From positions 3,932,497-3,996,496 of the forward strand of contig NC_049980.1 of NCBI RefSeq assembly GCF_000003815.2: a DNA stretch of 64,000 bases, in the 5' to 3' direction. The translations under genes and the position numbers were made by a program. Positions 63,601 through 63,715 of this stretch are shown here, in pieces. This DNA is from Branchiostoma floridae (Eukaryota; Chordata; Leptocardii; Amphioxiformes; Branchiostomatidae). How positions within the stretch are numbered: position 1 is the stretch's first letter; each line of letters opens with the position of its first letter. The notes beneath the pieces are model-generated. The model was not told the origin of the DNA and searched no databases. It saw nothing but the letters and a program-made list of their open reading frames with translations.

Positions 63601-63715
63601 GTTGGCAGATAAGATCACACCCCTGGAGCGGCGGCTGTACTTCACCACGGCGCACGCTCACTTCACGGCGGGCTGTCCCATGTTGGCTCTGGAGGTTCTG
63701 TCCAAGCTTCCTCAG
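6500..63715 (+). CDS. DMXL1/2: DmX-like protein / rabconnectin-3 alpha gene (25 internal exons, 5' and 3' incomplete)
   Basis: The exon set encodes 1974 codons in one frame that read as a DMXL protein throughout. In this family, known from vertebrates and flies, the protein sits on vesicle membranes, binds rabconnectin-3 beta (WDR7), and regulates V-ATPase assembly and acidification; yeast Rav1 is the distant homologue. Landmarks by window residue number: AYGSGCDLVILGSDF at the start, an acidic EEEEEED loop near 125, HPRAVTGFSWRRTSKYMP near 215-230, FVVHWLNNKE near 363-373, MLFSIHPVDGSF near 487-498, LFEAAYLASPTLPQYHP near 1360, and KIHPDPFLRSIAYWLLKD near 1830-1847. Typical family length is about 3000 residues, so the C-terminal WD40 part lies past the window. 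A single gene before the vertebrate DMXL1/DMXL2 split is likely, so the paralogue label is left open. Confidence 0.93.
6930..7925 (+). repeat. Tandem array, 117-119-bp monomer, about 9 copies
   Basis: The phrase CTTCTATAGACCCTGTATCA recurs with its TATAGACCC part at 6961, 7078, 7195, 7314, 7433, 7552, 7671 and 7790, with a decayed copy near 7897. The first two intervals are 117 bp and the next five 119 bp, so a 2-bp insertion was fixed before the central copies spread. The central monomers are nearly identical. The reverse-strand ORF 7670-7894 is a by-product of the array. Confidence 0.9.
8460..8665 (+). mobile_element. Decayed LINE 3' end (reverse-transcriptase C-terminal tail)
   Basis: One frame reads LVPPL then, after a stop, HDRRFSFNSHRTTVQLPKV, followed by SFFSDSLPKYG and FKNLKLM-stop. 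The order (PP, short gap, TVQLP, SFF...LP...W/YN, FK) is typical of the extreme C terminus of non-LTR retrotransposon polymerases and matches 23500-23760. At least one in-frame stop; a dead 5'-truncated copy. Confidence 0.6.
8699..9065. mobile_element. hAT-like MITE with 8-bp target duplication, copy 1
   Basis: Element ends are CAGGGTTGTAGCCAGC and its inverse, GCTGGCTACAACCCTG. Both flanks carry the identical 8-mer GTTTTCAC (8691-8698 and 9066-9073). An 8-bp duplication with CAGGG termini is diagnostic of hAT-type transposition. 367 bp, no transposase. A second copy is at 50357-50684. Confidence 0.88.
9441..9648 (+). mobile_element. Palindromic TA-flanked MITE, copy 2
   Basis: Same TA-CTGTAAATGCA left end and same TTCGCGG-rich interior as the copy at 3444, in the same orientation. 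The right end is CTGTATTTACAG-TA with one mismatch. No coding potential. Confidence 0.8.
9661..9895. mobile_element. Harbinger-like MITE (GGCCACACC family), diverged copy
   Basis: Left end GGCCACACCAATTTGATTTG; right end near 9880-9895 (AAATTAATTTGATGTGAC) is a decayed inverse. The interior TTTTATGATGTC and TGCTATATTTTCA words recur in the right arm of the 5-kb element ending at 18948, so this looks like an internally deleted relative of that element. Confidence 0.6.
10190..10365 (-). repeat. Dispersed repeat family R1 (reverse copy)
   Basis: Contains TGTGGCCACATGCGACCTAG and AGCATCTCTAGTCAACCAG, the reverse-complement counterpart of the 3190-3425 copy. Confidence 0.5.
10896..10970 (+). CDS. 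DMXL1/2: DMXL exon 2 (WD40 propeller)
   Basis: Acceptor TTTTTCTTTCAG, donor GTAAGT; 25 codons, phase 0 to 0. It encodes IAASYANNVYIFEPYPGISK, matching the conserved IAASYGN-(A/V)-x-IFEP strand of DMXL proteins. It is followed by the largest intron of the window, 24.2 kb. Confidence 0.92.
12010..12280 (-). repeat. Dispersed repeat family R1 (reverse copy, best preserved)
   Basis: Its reverse complement aligns with 3190-3425 over essentially its full length, sharing ATTCTGATTGACCAGGGATG and CAGTAATTTTGCCCC. Confidence 0.65.
14130..14740. other. GC-rich block in the left arm, CRE-like palindrome
   Basis: CpG-rich sequence holding the CRE-like TGACGTCA palindrome (14223-14230) and short open frames (14137-14388 and 14497-14736) without recognisable domains. 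It could be promoter-like DNA carried by the repeat. No conserved protein similarity noticed. Confidence 0.25.
18157..18507 (+). other. Unassigned 116-codon open frame in a GC-rich block
   Basis: Begins MALNFKYINLYCPIRVRN, with a purine at -3 and G at +4 (CAAAAATGG), and ends in a stop. It sits inside the right arm of the 13939-18948 element, just inside a second TGACGTCA palindrome (18652-18659). No domain, signal peptide or membrane segment recognised. It may be an accidental ORF in GC-rich DNA. Confidence 0.2.
19480..19660. other. Moderately GC-rich intronic stretch
   Basis: No ORF or repeat ends seen. Compositionally distinct from the surrounding AT-rich intron; only a weak candidate for a regulatory element. 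Confidence 0.15.
20080..20205 (+). repeat. Dispersed repeat family R1 (forward, decayed)
   Basis: ATGATTGACCAGAGATGCTA followed by a TATGGCCACA phrase, the same order as in the 3190-3425 copy. Confidence 0.45.
21005..21245 (+). repeat. tRNA-derived SINE relic (forward)
   Basis: A GGGTTCAAATCTCC B-box-like word is followed by TATGCCCTTGGCAGTTTACA, GGAGGTCCCATATTTGAGG and AGAGCCACACTCTGAGC. The same order of landmarks (TGCCCTTGGGAGAGGTACTT, GGAGGTCCCGTGTCTGGG, AGAGCCATACCCCAGGC) occurs in the better copy at 40572-40840. Confidence 0.55.
21700..22480 (+). repeat. Tandem array, 81-bp monomer, about 9 copies
   Basis: The AACCTCCA phrase recurs at 21781, 21862, 21943, 22024, 22105, 22186, 22267, about 22348 and 22428, that is every 81 bp. 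Copies differ by scattered substitutions. As 81 is a multiple of 3, one frame stays open over several copies (21830-22120), but stops in the flanking copies argue against a real coding sequence. A decayed partial unit is visible near 22600-22645. Confidence 0.9.
23245..23370 (-). repeat. tRNA-derived SINE relic (reverse)
   Basis: TAATTGAACCCAGGACCTGC followed by AACACCCTATCATTATGCCA, preceded by GGCACAACATT. Shares order and words with 5455-5575 and 43300-43390. Confidence 0.5.
23405..23790 (+). mobile_element. Decayed LINE 3' end (RT C-terminal region)
   Basis: One frame encodes RQNVASRSLFYRYFHGHCSN, followed after a stop and frame breaks by TVQLL and SFFSQTAKLWN. These are hallmark words of the C terminus of non-LTR retrotransposon polymerases (xVASLSLFYRYF...TVQLP...SFFPRTAKLWNSLP). 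The copy is 5'-truncated and contains stops; no poly-A tail is obvious. Confidence 0.72.
23859..24072 (+). mobile_element. Palindromic TA-flanked MITE, copy 3
   Basis: TA-CTGTAAATGCA at the left and TGCATTTACAG-TA at the right with the TTCGCGG-type interior; same orientation as copies 1 and 2. Confidence 0.8.
24215..24360 (+). repeat. GGCCATGTTG-type dispersed repeat (copy 1)
   Basis: Begins TTA-GGCCATGTTGTTTTAATC, then ATATGGTTGACATC and a GTGAATTGTACAAGGCAGCT phrase. Relatives start at 59444 and 63838 with the same order of words, and a decayed tail lies at 6270-6340. A TTA precedes the first copy, which may link it to the Harbinger-like family. Confidence 0.5.
25144..25235. repeat. Truncated palindromic MITE (left half)
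   Basis: TA-CAGTAAATGCAGAAATGTTCGC at the start matches the end of the CTGTAAATGCA family with one change; the other terminus is absent. Confidence 0.4.
25409..25842. mobile_element. Terminal-inverted-repeat element, unclassified
   Basis: The left arm contains ATAATCTCCAAGCAGGTCCT and a distal AAGATAGTA. The right arm carries the inverse in the same order (TACTATCTAATG, then AGGATCTGCTTGGAGATTAG). Arms are about 40 bp and the spacing about 350 bp. Reverse-strand ORFs in the middle (25550-25840) have no recognisable domain. Confidence 0.55.
28200..28425. other. GC-rich noncoding stretch in intron 2
   Basis: Higher GC than its surroundings, no ORF, no repeat boundary. Possible conserved noncoding element, unproven. 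Confidence 0.2.
28880..29065 (-). repeat. tRNA-derived SINE relic (reverse)
   Basis: AGGACTTCGACCCTTG and AAGATTCAAACTCACAGCCT read as B-box-like complements, followed by CTAACCTCTGGACCGTGTA. Decayed; the family assignment is loose. Confidence 0.35.
29260..29960 (+). repeat. Tandem array, about 190-bp monomer, 4 copies
   Basis: The phrase ACTGACCACTCAGGTTTATT begins at 29272, 29464 (one change), 29653 and 29783. Intervals are 192, 189 and 130 bp, so the third unit carries an internal deletion of about 60 bp. Each unit has a G-run of variable length and ends near a TGTACGTAAC phrase. Short open frames are shared by the units but broken by length changes in the G-runs. Confidence 0.88.
30510..31434. 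mobile_element. Terminal-repeat element containing an 83-bp tandem array
   Basis: The left end CAGGGCTCAAAATACG at 30510 is roughly mirrored by TGGTATTTCGAGCCCTG ending near 31434. The word GTGCCA abuts both ends, a possible target duplication. Inside lies the 83-bp array, whose every unit ends in the same CGAGCCCTG terminal word, so the array seems to have grown from the element's right end. Confidence 0.5.
30765..31434 (+). repeat. Tandem array, 83-bp monomer, 8 copies
   Basis: GACACCAGAAATACCTGCAC starts at 30779, 30862, 30945 and 31028 and continues every 83 bp to 31360. Units are nearly identical, differing at single positions (GCAGGTAG versus GCAGATAG), a sign of recent amplification or homogenisation. 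Confidence 0.93.
31970..32068. repeat. Right-end fragment of the GGCCACACC family
   Basis: AGGAAATTAAAATGATATGGCCTTAAGG resembles, in 20-bp windows, the right terminus at 4800-4827. No left end was found nearby. Confidence 0.4.
32345..33590 (-). repeat. Tandem array, 57-bp monomer, about 21 copies, with poly-G runs
   Basis: The unit is a G-run, then TCATTGTCAGAGCTGAGTTG, a TAGGGCACATTGATGTG phrase and GGTGGTTCTCCC. The period is 57 bp (19 codons), so the reverse strand stays open for up to 200 codons (32818-33420), with unit MTPLGEPPHINVPYNSALT. G-runs vary from about 6 to 15 and break the frame elsewhere. I regard the ORF as a by-product; the G-runs could form quadruplexes. Confidence 0.92.
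33895..34270 (+). repeat. Three tandem units of about 145 bp
   Basis: TGTCAGTAAYAGCA, GGGGATGTGTGGGGAAA and TTGARCAAGAGCCAG-type phrases recur near 33902, 34056 and 34200. The intervening CTCTGATTGGTCACTAGAACC words also occur in the array after exon 3 (35270-35580). Confidence 0.65.
34510..34620 (+). repeat. Dispersed repeat shared with 15330-15410
   Basis: Both places read CAGGCACTAA or TGGCACTAA, then AGGTCCATA, GTACAATA and AACAACAGATACATT in the same order. Confidence 0.5.
35178..35256 (+). CDS. DMXL1/2: DMXL exon 3 (WD40 propeller)
   Basis: Acceptor TCTCCTCCTCAG, donor GTAAGG; 79 nt, phase 0 to 1. It encodes KLGVEWQETGGFSVDSLVTN then LSWNHDG, corresponding to the QW-x-x-TG-x-F...V-x-NLAWD strand of DMXL proteins. 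Confidence 0.9.
35265..35585 (+). repeat. Short tandem array around CTCTGATTGGTC, about 44-bp unit
   Basis: CTGATTGG (an inverted CCAAT word) followed by CAACAGAACCTCTTAAAA and AGCTATGCCTTCC repeats roughly seven to eight times with decay, starting immediately after the exon 3 donor. The same words lie near 34000 and 34140, upstream of that exon. Confidence 0.8.
36000..36180 (+). repeat. tRNA-derived SINE relic (forward)
   Basis: A-box-like TAGCTCAACTGGTAG and B-box-like GTTCAAATCC about 50 bp apart, then a GGAGGTCCTGTATTTGAG phrase as in the copies at 21005 and 40572. The A and B boxes are clear, but no tRNA cloverleaf closes. Confidence 0.6.
36520..38040 (+). repeat. Higher-order satellite: three about 270-bp monomers, repeated twice
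   Basis: The word TGATGTATGTGGTAACCTCA occurs at 36543, 36819, 37086, 37348, 37625 and (with one change) 37888; intervals are 276, 267, 262, 277 and 263 bp. Copies 1 and 4, 2 and 5, and 3 and 6 are near-identical in diagnostic variants: GTGCACCAGG in 1 and 4, GTGTGTAGCCAGG in 2 and 5, TAGTCAGG with TTATTGCAG in 3 and 6. This is an A-B-C / A-B-C structure with a period of about 804 bp. Confidence 0.9.
38440..39680 (+). repeat. Degenerate repeat array related to the higher-order satellite
   Basis: About eight diverged units of 120-165 bp containing GAAATGATGAATAGGGCTAG, then a GTGGGGT-rich phrase, TCTGAGTTAACC and AAACTTTCTAAAGGCTCA. The GGGCTAATCAG...GAAAGTGGGGTGAGACTT core is shared with the younger satellite just upstream. 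Confidence 0.75.
40572..40845 (+). repeat. tRNA-derived SINE (best-preserved copy)
   Basis: A-box GTAGCACAGTGGG, B-box GGGTTCGAATCC, then TGCCCTTGGGAGAGGTACTT, ACGACTTTCCTCACTTTACT, GGAGGTCCCGTGTCTGGG and AAAGAACCCGCCACACGTAC. The tRNA-like head followed by this body is a typical SINE layout. No poly-A tail identified. Confidence 0.75.
41039..41149 (+). CDS. DMXL1/2: DMXL exon 4 (WD40 propeller, acidic loop)
   Basis: Acceptor TGTCTCCTCAG, donor GTAAGG; 111 nt, phase 1 to 1. It encodes GTRLLVGSNSIQLWGCPDLM followed by an acidic run of seven consecutive E/D residues. The RLL-x-x-x-x-SIQLW strand and the acidic loop are shared with vertebrate DMXL2. Confidence 0.92.
41651..41766 (+). CDS. DMXL1/2: DMXL exon 5 (WD40 propeller)
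   Basis: Acceptor TCTGTGCCAG, donor GTAAGT; 116 nt, phase 1 to 0. It encodes WACIWQCRTATAVCHLQFSP then DGQLFASAGK, a classical WD40 inner-strand motif. Introns 4 and 5 on either side are each 501 bp and contain nothing recognisable. Confidence 0.92.
42268..42449 (+). CDS. DMXL1/2: DMXL exon 6 (WD40 propeller)
   Basis: Acceptor TATTGAACAG, donor GTAAGG; 182 nt, phase 0 to 2. It encodes EDRLVKIWFDSRQWRSSLLQ and ends with HPRAVTGFSWRRTSKYMP, one of the most conserved stretches of the family. A degenerate copy of its 3' end lies about 140 bp downstream. Confidence 0.93.
42476..42520 (+). repeat. TG / TCTG microsatellite
   Basis: Short TGTG run grading into about six TCTG units; a second short TCTG run follows at 42597-42620. 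Together they flank the exon 6 partial duplicate. Confidence 0.85.
42516..42600 (+). repeat. DMXL1/2: Partial duplicate of the exon 6 3' end with donor
   Basis: TATTCCTTCATCTACATC and CCAGCAAGTACATGCCCAAG repeat exon 6 words from 42373-42450, with an internal deletion of about 27-30 bp, and the donor GTAAGG (42573) is retained. The following AGTTTCA and TCTG repeats are copied too. A CTTCTCAG acceptor-like word precedes the last 26 bp, so a mini-exon is conceivable, but it would break the frame-consistent join. Confidence 0.75.
42681..43028. mobile_element. hAT-like MITE, decayed (AGGGTTCTA ends)
   Basis: Left end AAGGGTTCTAACTAG and right end CTGGCTAGAACCCTG are near-perfect inverses resembling the CAGGG termini of the hAT-like MITEs elsewhere in the window. 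No target duplication could be recognised. The left third carries several CACTACGCTAA repeats. Confidence 0.5.
43300..43390 (-). repeat. tRNA-derived SINE relic (reverse)
   Basis: AGATTCAAACTCGGGACCTC followed by GGGCCAAACACCCTTCTATC and TACACCATG; same family as 5455-5575 and 23245-23370. Confidence 0.5.
43779..43965 (+). CDS. DMXL1/2: DMXL exon 7 (WD40 propeller)
   Basis: Acceptor TTCTACCCAG, donor GTAAGT; 187 nt, phase 2 to 0. It encodes SIANCLVTSCRDNICRIWCE and TVLPEHNLALL, matching the family's LLTSC-x-D-x-VCR-x-W-x-ET-x-LP strand. It ends KFAHTAQLF. Confidence 0.93.
44608..44850 (+). other. DMXL1/2: Candidate alternative exon in intron 7 (open to a stop, or spliced at 44820)
   Basis: After CTTTTAG the frame continuing exon 7 stays open for 80 codons to a TGA at 44848, ending in a very basic run (LRKRRPQKRKK). 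A better acceptor with pyrimidine tract (TGTCTTCCAG) precedes 44701. A weak donor AAAAAG|GTTCTC at 44820 would give an in-phase insert of 71 codons (from 44608) or 40 codons (from 44701). Not needed by known DMXL proteins, whose sequence runs from exon 7 to exon 8. It may be an alternative exon, an early-terminating isoform or chance. Confidence 0.3.
45060..45135 (-). repeat. Short dispersed repeat, inverse of 20800-20870
   Basis: CTGCCTGCAGGCCGATTTGA and TTCATGAATAAAC here mirror TCAAATCGGCCTGCAGGCCA and TTTATTCATGAA near 20810-20845 in reverse complement. Confidence 0.5.
45671..45839 (+). CDS. DMXL1/2: DMXL exon 8
   Basis: Acceptor TCCCTCCCCAG, donor GTAAGC; 169 nt, phase 0 to 1. It encodes HKIRHNLKVKRRQSH and LNTLHFHLSVTINLSTG. 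The basic segment corresponds to the family's LRKGRRRS region and the second half to LCHFHIAASINP-x-TD. Confidence 0.9.
46050..46107 (+). repeat. Right-half fragment of the palindromic CTGTAAATGCA MITE
   Basis: ATTAAACCACTGCAAAAGTT and TCTGCATTTACAG-TA match the right halves of the full copies; the left half is missing. Confidence 0.5.
46115..46520. repeat. Palindrome-bounded repeat with GC-rich loop
   Basis: AATACAACACGGTGTATTCC (46119) and its inverse GGAATACACCGTGTTGT (46219) face each other around a GC-rich loop carrying CGACCGCGGGTCGG. The downstream part, in reverse, is related to 2640-3180. A similar GAATACCCCGTGTTGTATT word sits at 51017, and GGAATATACTGTGTTGTATT at 3724. Confidence 0.55.
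46630..46812 (+). CDS. DMXL1/2: DMXL exon 9
   Basis: Acceptor CCCTTTCCAG, donor GTATGG; 183 nt, phase 1 to 1. It encodes KSFVVHWLNNKELQFTLVME and LFLRQLRELQDQEHP. FVVHWLNNKE is a family signature. The symmetric phase means it could be skipped without frameshift, though its conservation argues against that. Confidence 0.93.
46838..47200. repeat. Long hairpin / foldback element
   Basis: The left arm (46838-47015) and right arm (47030-47200) are near-perfect inverses: CAACCAGCAGG / CCTGCTGGTTG, TTGCTTACGTTTCAATGTCT / its inverse, GTAGCCGATACAAGTGG / CCACTTGTATCGGCTAC. The loop is only about 15 bp. It begins about 25 bp after the exon 9 donor. No coding content. Confidence 0.88.
47450..47482 (+). 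CDS. DMXL1/2: DMXL micro-exon 10 (11 codons)
   Basis: Acceptor CCATATCAG, donor GTACTC; 33 nt, phase 1 to 1, encoding DNLTEDDARSS. It lies in the variable acidic linker between exon 9 and the DRKIE block. The symmetric phase and tiny size fit a cassette exon. Assigned because both splice signals and phases fit; skipping it would also leave the frame intact. Confidence 0.7.
47822..47995. mobile_element. TA-flanked palindromic MITE, pogo/Tigger-like
   Basis: TA on both sides; ends CAGTAGAAGCCAGTTAATTG and CAATTAAGTGGCTTCCACTG are inverted repeats, with a second inverted pair CACGTCGGATAA / CACGTCGGATAATT inside. CAGT termini with a TA duplication are typical of pogo-type elements. 174 bp, no ORF. 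Confidence 0.75.
48044..48339 (+). CDS. DMXL1/2: DMXL exon 11
   Basis: Acceptor TTTTCCCTCAG, donor GTATAT; 296 nt, phase 1 to 0. It begins with a Ser/Pro-rich linker and ends ILDRKIESLLRDWNRSADML then FSIHPVDGSFLVWLVEYLDE, which matches the LLDRKIETLL-x-EWN-x-x-x-DMLF-x-IHPVDG-x-FLVW block of DMXL2. Confidence 0.94.
49116..49797 (+). CDS. DMXL1/2: DMXL exon 12 (682 nt)
   Basis: Acceptor TCCTGTTAG, donor GTGGGT; phase 0 to 1. It opens VSFASRIPAAFPVGDAVGLS, equivalent to VSFSSRIPVAFP-x-GDA in DMXL2, and later carries MLSKHSDGSLNQWEVNFA (a WD repeat), CCGHRFHLNELACHPVLPLL and LCSELILWRVDPVGPLS. Residues 519-745 of the window-encoded protein. The overlapping frame at 49094-49693 is a shadow of this GC-rich exon. 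Confidence 0.95.
50357..50684. mobile_element. hAT-like MITE with 8-bp target duplication, copy 2
   Basis: CAGGGTTGTAGCCAGC at the left and GCTGCTTACAACCCGG at the right, flanked by GTATGAGG (50349-50356) and GCATGAGG (50685-50692), a 7-of-8 duplication. The element ends 38 bp before the exon 13 boundary, so it contributes to that intron's branch-point region. Confidence 0.82.
50722..50951 (+). CDS. DMXL1/2: DMXL exon 13
   Basis: Acceptor TTAAATCCAG, donor GTACTT; 230 nt, phase 1 to 0. It encodes VTELARINSSHISAFSNVAW, VPTLLPSSSLG, FVASDGDSLRLYQAVIDAR and LLQETANMEAERLAE. The SDGDSLRLYQAV(I/V)DAR strand is a strong family match. Confidence 0.95.
51040..51368. mobile_element. hAT-like MITE (CAGGGCTCTAGCCAGC ends)
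   Basis: CAGGGCTCTAGCCAGC and GCTGGCTAGAGCCCTG are perfect 16-bp inverted ends around 329 bp. The AT-rich flanks (ATTATAT / AATATAT) show no clean 8-bp duplication. An internal pair, TCCGTC...GACGGA, is inverted too. Confidence 0.75.
51729..51869 (+). CDS. DMXL1/2: DMXL exon 14
   Basis: Acceptor CATTTTTCAG, donor GTGGGT; 141 nt, phase 0 to 0. It encodes SEGFSSGGESVEMAWEKREP and FKIVSQQSTKRPGCVIELDT, matching the family's (I/V)VS-x-QST-x-RPGC-(I/V)-x-(Q/E)LD-x-I block. Confidence 0.92.
52158..52220 (+). repeat. TG microsatellite
   Basis: Long TGTG run with brief interruptions; further TG tracts continue at 52230, 52280, 52380 and 52495, between partial copies of the next exon. Confidence 0.95.
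52267..52500 (+). repeat. DMXL1/2: Tandem partial duplicates of the exon 15 acceptor and 5' end
   Basis: Before the real exon at 52545 there are three related segments. 52267-52280 has CCCCCCAGTCCTGG only. 52324-52379 has CCCCTCCCCAGTTCTGGCAG, then the AACTGCTGCATGTGTTCCAG phrase. 52451-52495 has TCCTGGAAGAGTACCCAGCT and TTCCAGGAAG, with the AG of the acceptor lost. Each is followed by TG repeats and a TTCTAACTGCCTTATGTTTC-type lead-in, so the unit is microsatellite plus intron end plus exon start. Confidence 0.85.
52545..52666 (+). CDS. DMXL1/2: DMXL exon 15
   Basis: Acceptor TTTCCCTCCCCAG, donor GTACGT; 122 nt, phase 0 to 2. It encodes SWKSTQLLHVFQEEFLLGQK, matching the NTQLLHVFQE-(D/E)F-(I/L)LG block of DMXL2. 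Degenerate copies of its first 45 bp lie upstream; only this copy carries the complete reading frame, both splice sites and the downstream part. Confidence 0.92.
53184..53284 (+). CDS. DMXL1/2: DMXL exon 16
   Basis: Acceptor GTTCACCTCCAG, donor GTAAGG; 101 nt, phase 2 to 1. It encodes YDEGFYLVVLEKVEETSVLH and MWYIEIVSQLQTP, a propeller strand followed by a conserved helix (HMW-x-(I/V)-x-I). Confidence 0.93.
53726..53874 (+). CDS. DMXL1/2: DMXL exon 17 (Ser/Thr/Pro-rich linker)
   Basis: Acceptor CCCCTCGTAG, donor GTAGTG; 149 nt, phase 1 to 0. It encodes AARDMTPKFNSEYAHDSDTS, then a Ser/Thr/Pro-rich stretch ending TSKLVVTSHK. Low conservation is expected for this linker; the phase match to both neighbours supports it. 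Confidence 0.85.
54354..55393. mobile_element. piggyBac-like non-autonomous element, TTAA-flanked
   Basis: TTAA|CCCTTGTCCTGC at 54350 and GCAGGACAAGGG|TTAA ending at 55397. A TTAA target duplication with CCC-starting inverted ends is the hallmark of piggyBac transposition. The interior (1040 bp) has only short open frames; a 56-codon reverse-strand frame near 54890-55060 is unassigned. Inner words CCGGTTATATAACC near the right end are themselves palindromic. Confidence 0.8.
55457..55704 (+). CDS. DMXL1/2: DMXL exon 18 (WD repeat)
   Basis: Acceptor CCTTTACAAG, donor GTGGGT; 248 nt, phase 0 to 2. It encodes VYEAVLALPEGVQVVDATPA, SASIYPACLAPYLIVTACSD and GKVRFWRCNV. The LIVTACSDGKVRFWRC strand is a canonical WD40 repeat conserved in the family. 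Confidence 0.95.
56177..57741 (+). CDS. DMXL1/2: DMXL giant exon 19 (1565 nt, Rav1p-type region)
   Basis: Acceptor CTCTGGTTCCAG, donor GTAAGC; phase 2 to 1. It encodes 522 codons: WVEWELMVSEKDASSAVQVD; GRFACGFKVLNVP; FLSVPDTSPDR; YQVLQLDWVSKEDGSHILTV with GVGPKVFMYTPV (WD-like); SMSLSWVRDGILVVGLGDEK; a Ser/Pro-rich linker; and LHDIGLFEAAYLASPTLPQY with the following HP, then MNFGKFRRVRAILSHIVRSI, the Rav1p C-terminal domain signature shared with yeast Rav1. Codon use is strongly GC-ending. Reverse-strand frames over this exon are shadows. Confidence 0.96.
57772..57979 (-). mobile_element. Palindromic TA-flanked MITE, copy 4 (inverted orientation)
   Basis: TA-CTGTAAATGCAGAAATGTT at the left and TTAAATGCATTTACAG-TA at the right; the interior runs opposite to copies 1-3. 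It starts only 31 bp after exon 19 ends. Confidence 0.85.
58311..58417 (+). CDS. DMXL1/2: DMXL exon 20
   Basis: Acceptor TTATTGTCACAG, donor GTGAGT; 107 nt, phase 1 to 0. It encodes GCGLRYLIAMRHHLYLLRSL and PPVQRAQVFRQ. The DECGLRYLLAM-x-x-H-x-YLL-x-SLPP block is conserved from Rav1 to DMXL. Confidence 0.95.
58981..59151 (+). CDS. DMXL1/2: DMXL exon 21
   Basis: Acceptor TCCTGTGCAG, donor GTACCG; 171 nt, phase 0 to 0. It encodes GLATSNFAWAFHSESEADLL and TWKELKAVGVGWWLRNNNTL. The FAWAFHSE-x-E-x-(E/D)LL and GVGWW(L/V)RN words are near-invariant in this family. Confidence 0.96.
59240..59456 (-). repeat. tRNA-derived SINE (reverse)
   Basis: The reverse complement reads GCCTTGCATTCGGTAGG, GTGAGTTCAATCCCCGG (B box), CGAGTCATACCAAAGACTTT, AATGGTACATGCTGCTTTCT and CTGCTTAGCATTCAGCATTC. 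The clear tRNA-like head with a fixed body is a typical SINE. This layout fits a SINE I recall from amphioxus, but I cannot confirm that here. Confidence 0.7.
59444..59600 (+). repeat. GGCCATGTTG-type dispersed repeat (copy 2)
   Basis: GGCCATGCTGTCTTGATTAT, then GATTGACATTC, TGCATCAATTTTCACCC and CATACTGTAAATGGTACAT, in the same order as at 24215. Partly overlaps the SINE at its left edge. Confidence 0.5.
59952..60049 (+). CDS. DMXL1/2: DMXL exon 22
   Basis: Acceptor TTGTTTATCAG, donor GTGGGT; 98 nt, phase 0 to 2. It encodes VAKAAFQNKNDPMDAALYYM and AMKKKTLVWGLFR. The DP-x-DAALYY-x-AM-x-KK-x-(L/V)(V/L)WGL(F/Y)R block is a hallmark of Rav1/DMXL proteins. Confidence 0.96.
60491..60755 (+). CDS. 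DMXL1/2: DMXL exon 23
   Basis: Acceptor TTTTTCTCAG, donor GTGTTC (weaker than the others); 265 nt, phase 2 to 0. It encodes DKKMMDFFHHNFNEDRWRRA, ALKNAFALLGKQRFEHAAAF, FLLAGSLSDAIEVCINKLED and LQLAMVVARLYN, the helical-repeat segment conserved in Rav1 and DMXL. Confidence 0.96.
60756..62529. other. Intron 23
   Basis: 1.8 kb without a further exon of this gene. It includes a GC-rich spot at 61165-61215 and, at its 3' end, the LINE tail described separately. The rest shows nothing recognisable. Confidence 0.6.
62130..62505 (+). mobile_element. 5'-truncated LINE 3' end with A-rich tail
   Basis: One frame (62190-62310) reads RKAFRRSIMYSRTVLWNSLR followed by QNLRQAPSLPSFKNLTRL and a stop. LWNSL...APSL-x-SFK is the characteristic end of non-LTR polymerases. 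About 190 bp of 3' UTR and an A-rich tail (62490-62510) follow. It ends just before the exon 24 acceptor. Confidence 0.72.
62530..62748 (+). CDS. DMXL1/2: DMXL exon 24
   Basis: Acceptor TTGCTTTTCAG, donor GTTTGT; 219 nt, phase 0 to 0. It encodes VLYEHILGLSDAGEEREEGK, IHPDPFLRSIAYWLLKDHTR and ALNCLLQQPKQDD, then a Ser-rich variable end. HPDPFLRSIAYW is a strong DMXL signature. Confidence 0.96.
62764..62985 (-). mobile_element. 5'-truncated LINE 3' end, reverse strand, with poly-A
   Basis: In reverse, about 56 intact codons read LTERQFRGYAKQTFLPATVK, LWNCLPQHIVNIRDLKNFKR and KVNAHLADTRQRDIL-stop, a non-LTR polymerase C terminus with no internal stop. A poly-A tail (the T-run at 62764-62780 on the + strand) follows after about 35 bp of 3' UTR. 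It inserted some 15 bp after the exon 24 donor, opposite to the LINE on the other side of the exon. Confidence 0.8.
62990..63250. repeat. ACTTGCCC-rich repeat
   Basis: CTACTTGCCCGAACC, TACTTGCCCAAAATC, ATACTTGCCCGATTGGGCAA and ACACTTGCCCTATCAG recur, partly as an inverted pair (TTGCCCGATTGGGCAAG). Probably a decayed terminal-repeat element; class unknown. Confidence 0.45.
63446..63715 (+). CDS. DMXL1/2: DMXL exon 25 (last in window)
   Basis: Acceptor CCACCTTCAG, donor GTTTGT; 270 nt, phase 0 to 0. It encodes VFNFYNWLRTHPLLLRRHLS, TASEKGLADKITPLERRLYF and TTAHAHFTAGCPMLALEVLS-KLP. The FYN(Y/W)LRTHPLL-x-RR and TTA-x-AHF-x-(A/V)GCP-x-LALEVLSK(L/I)P blocks match DMXL2. The gene continues beyond the window. 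Confidence 0.96.
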
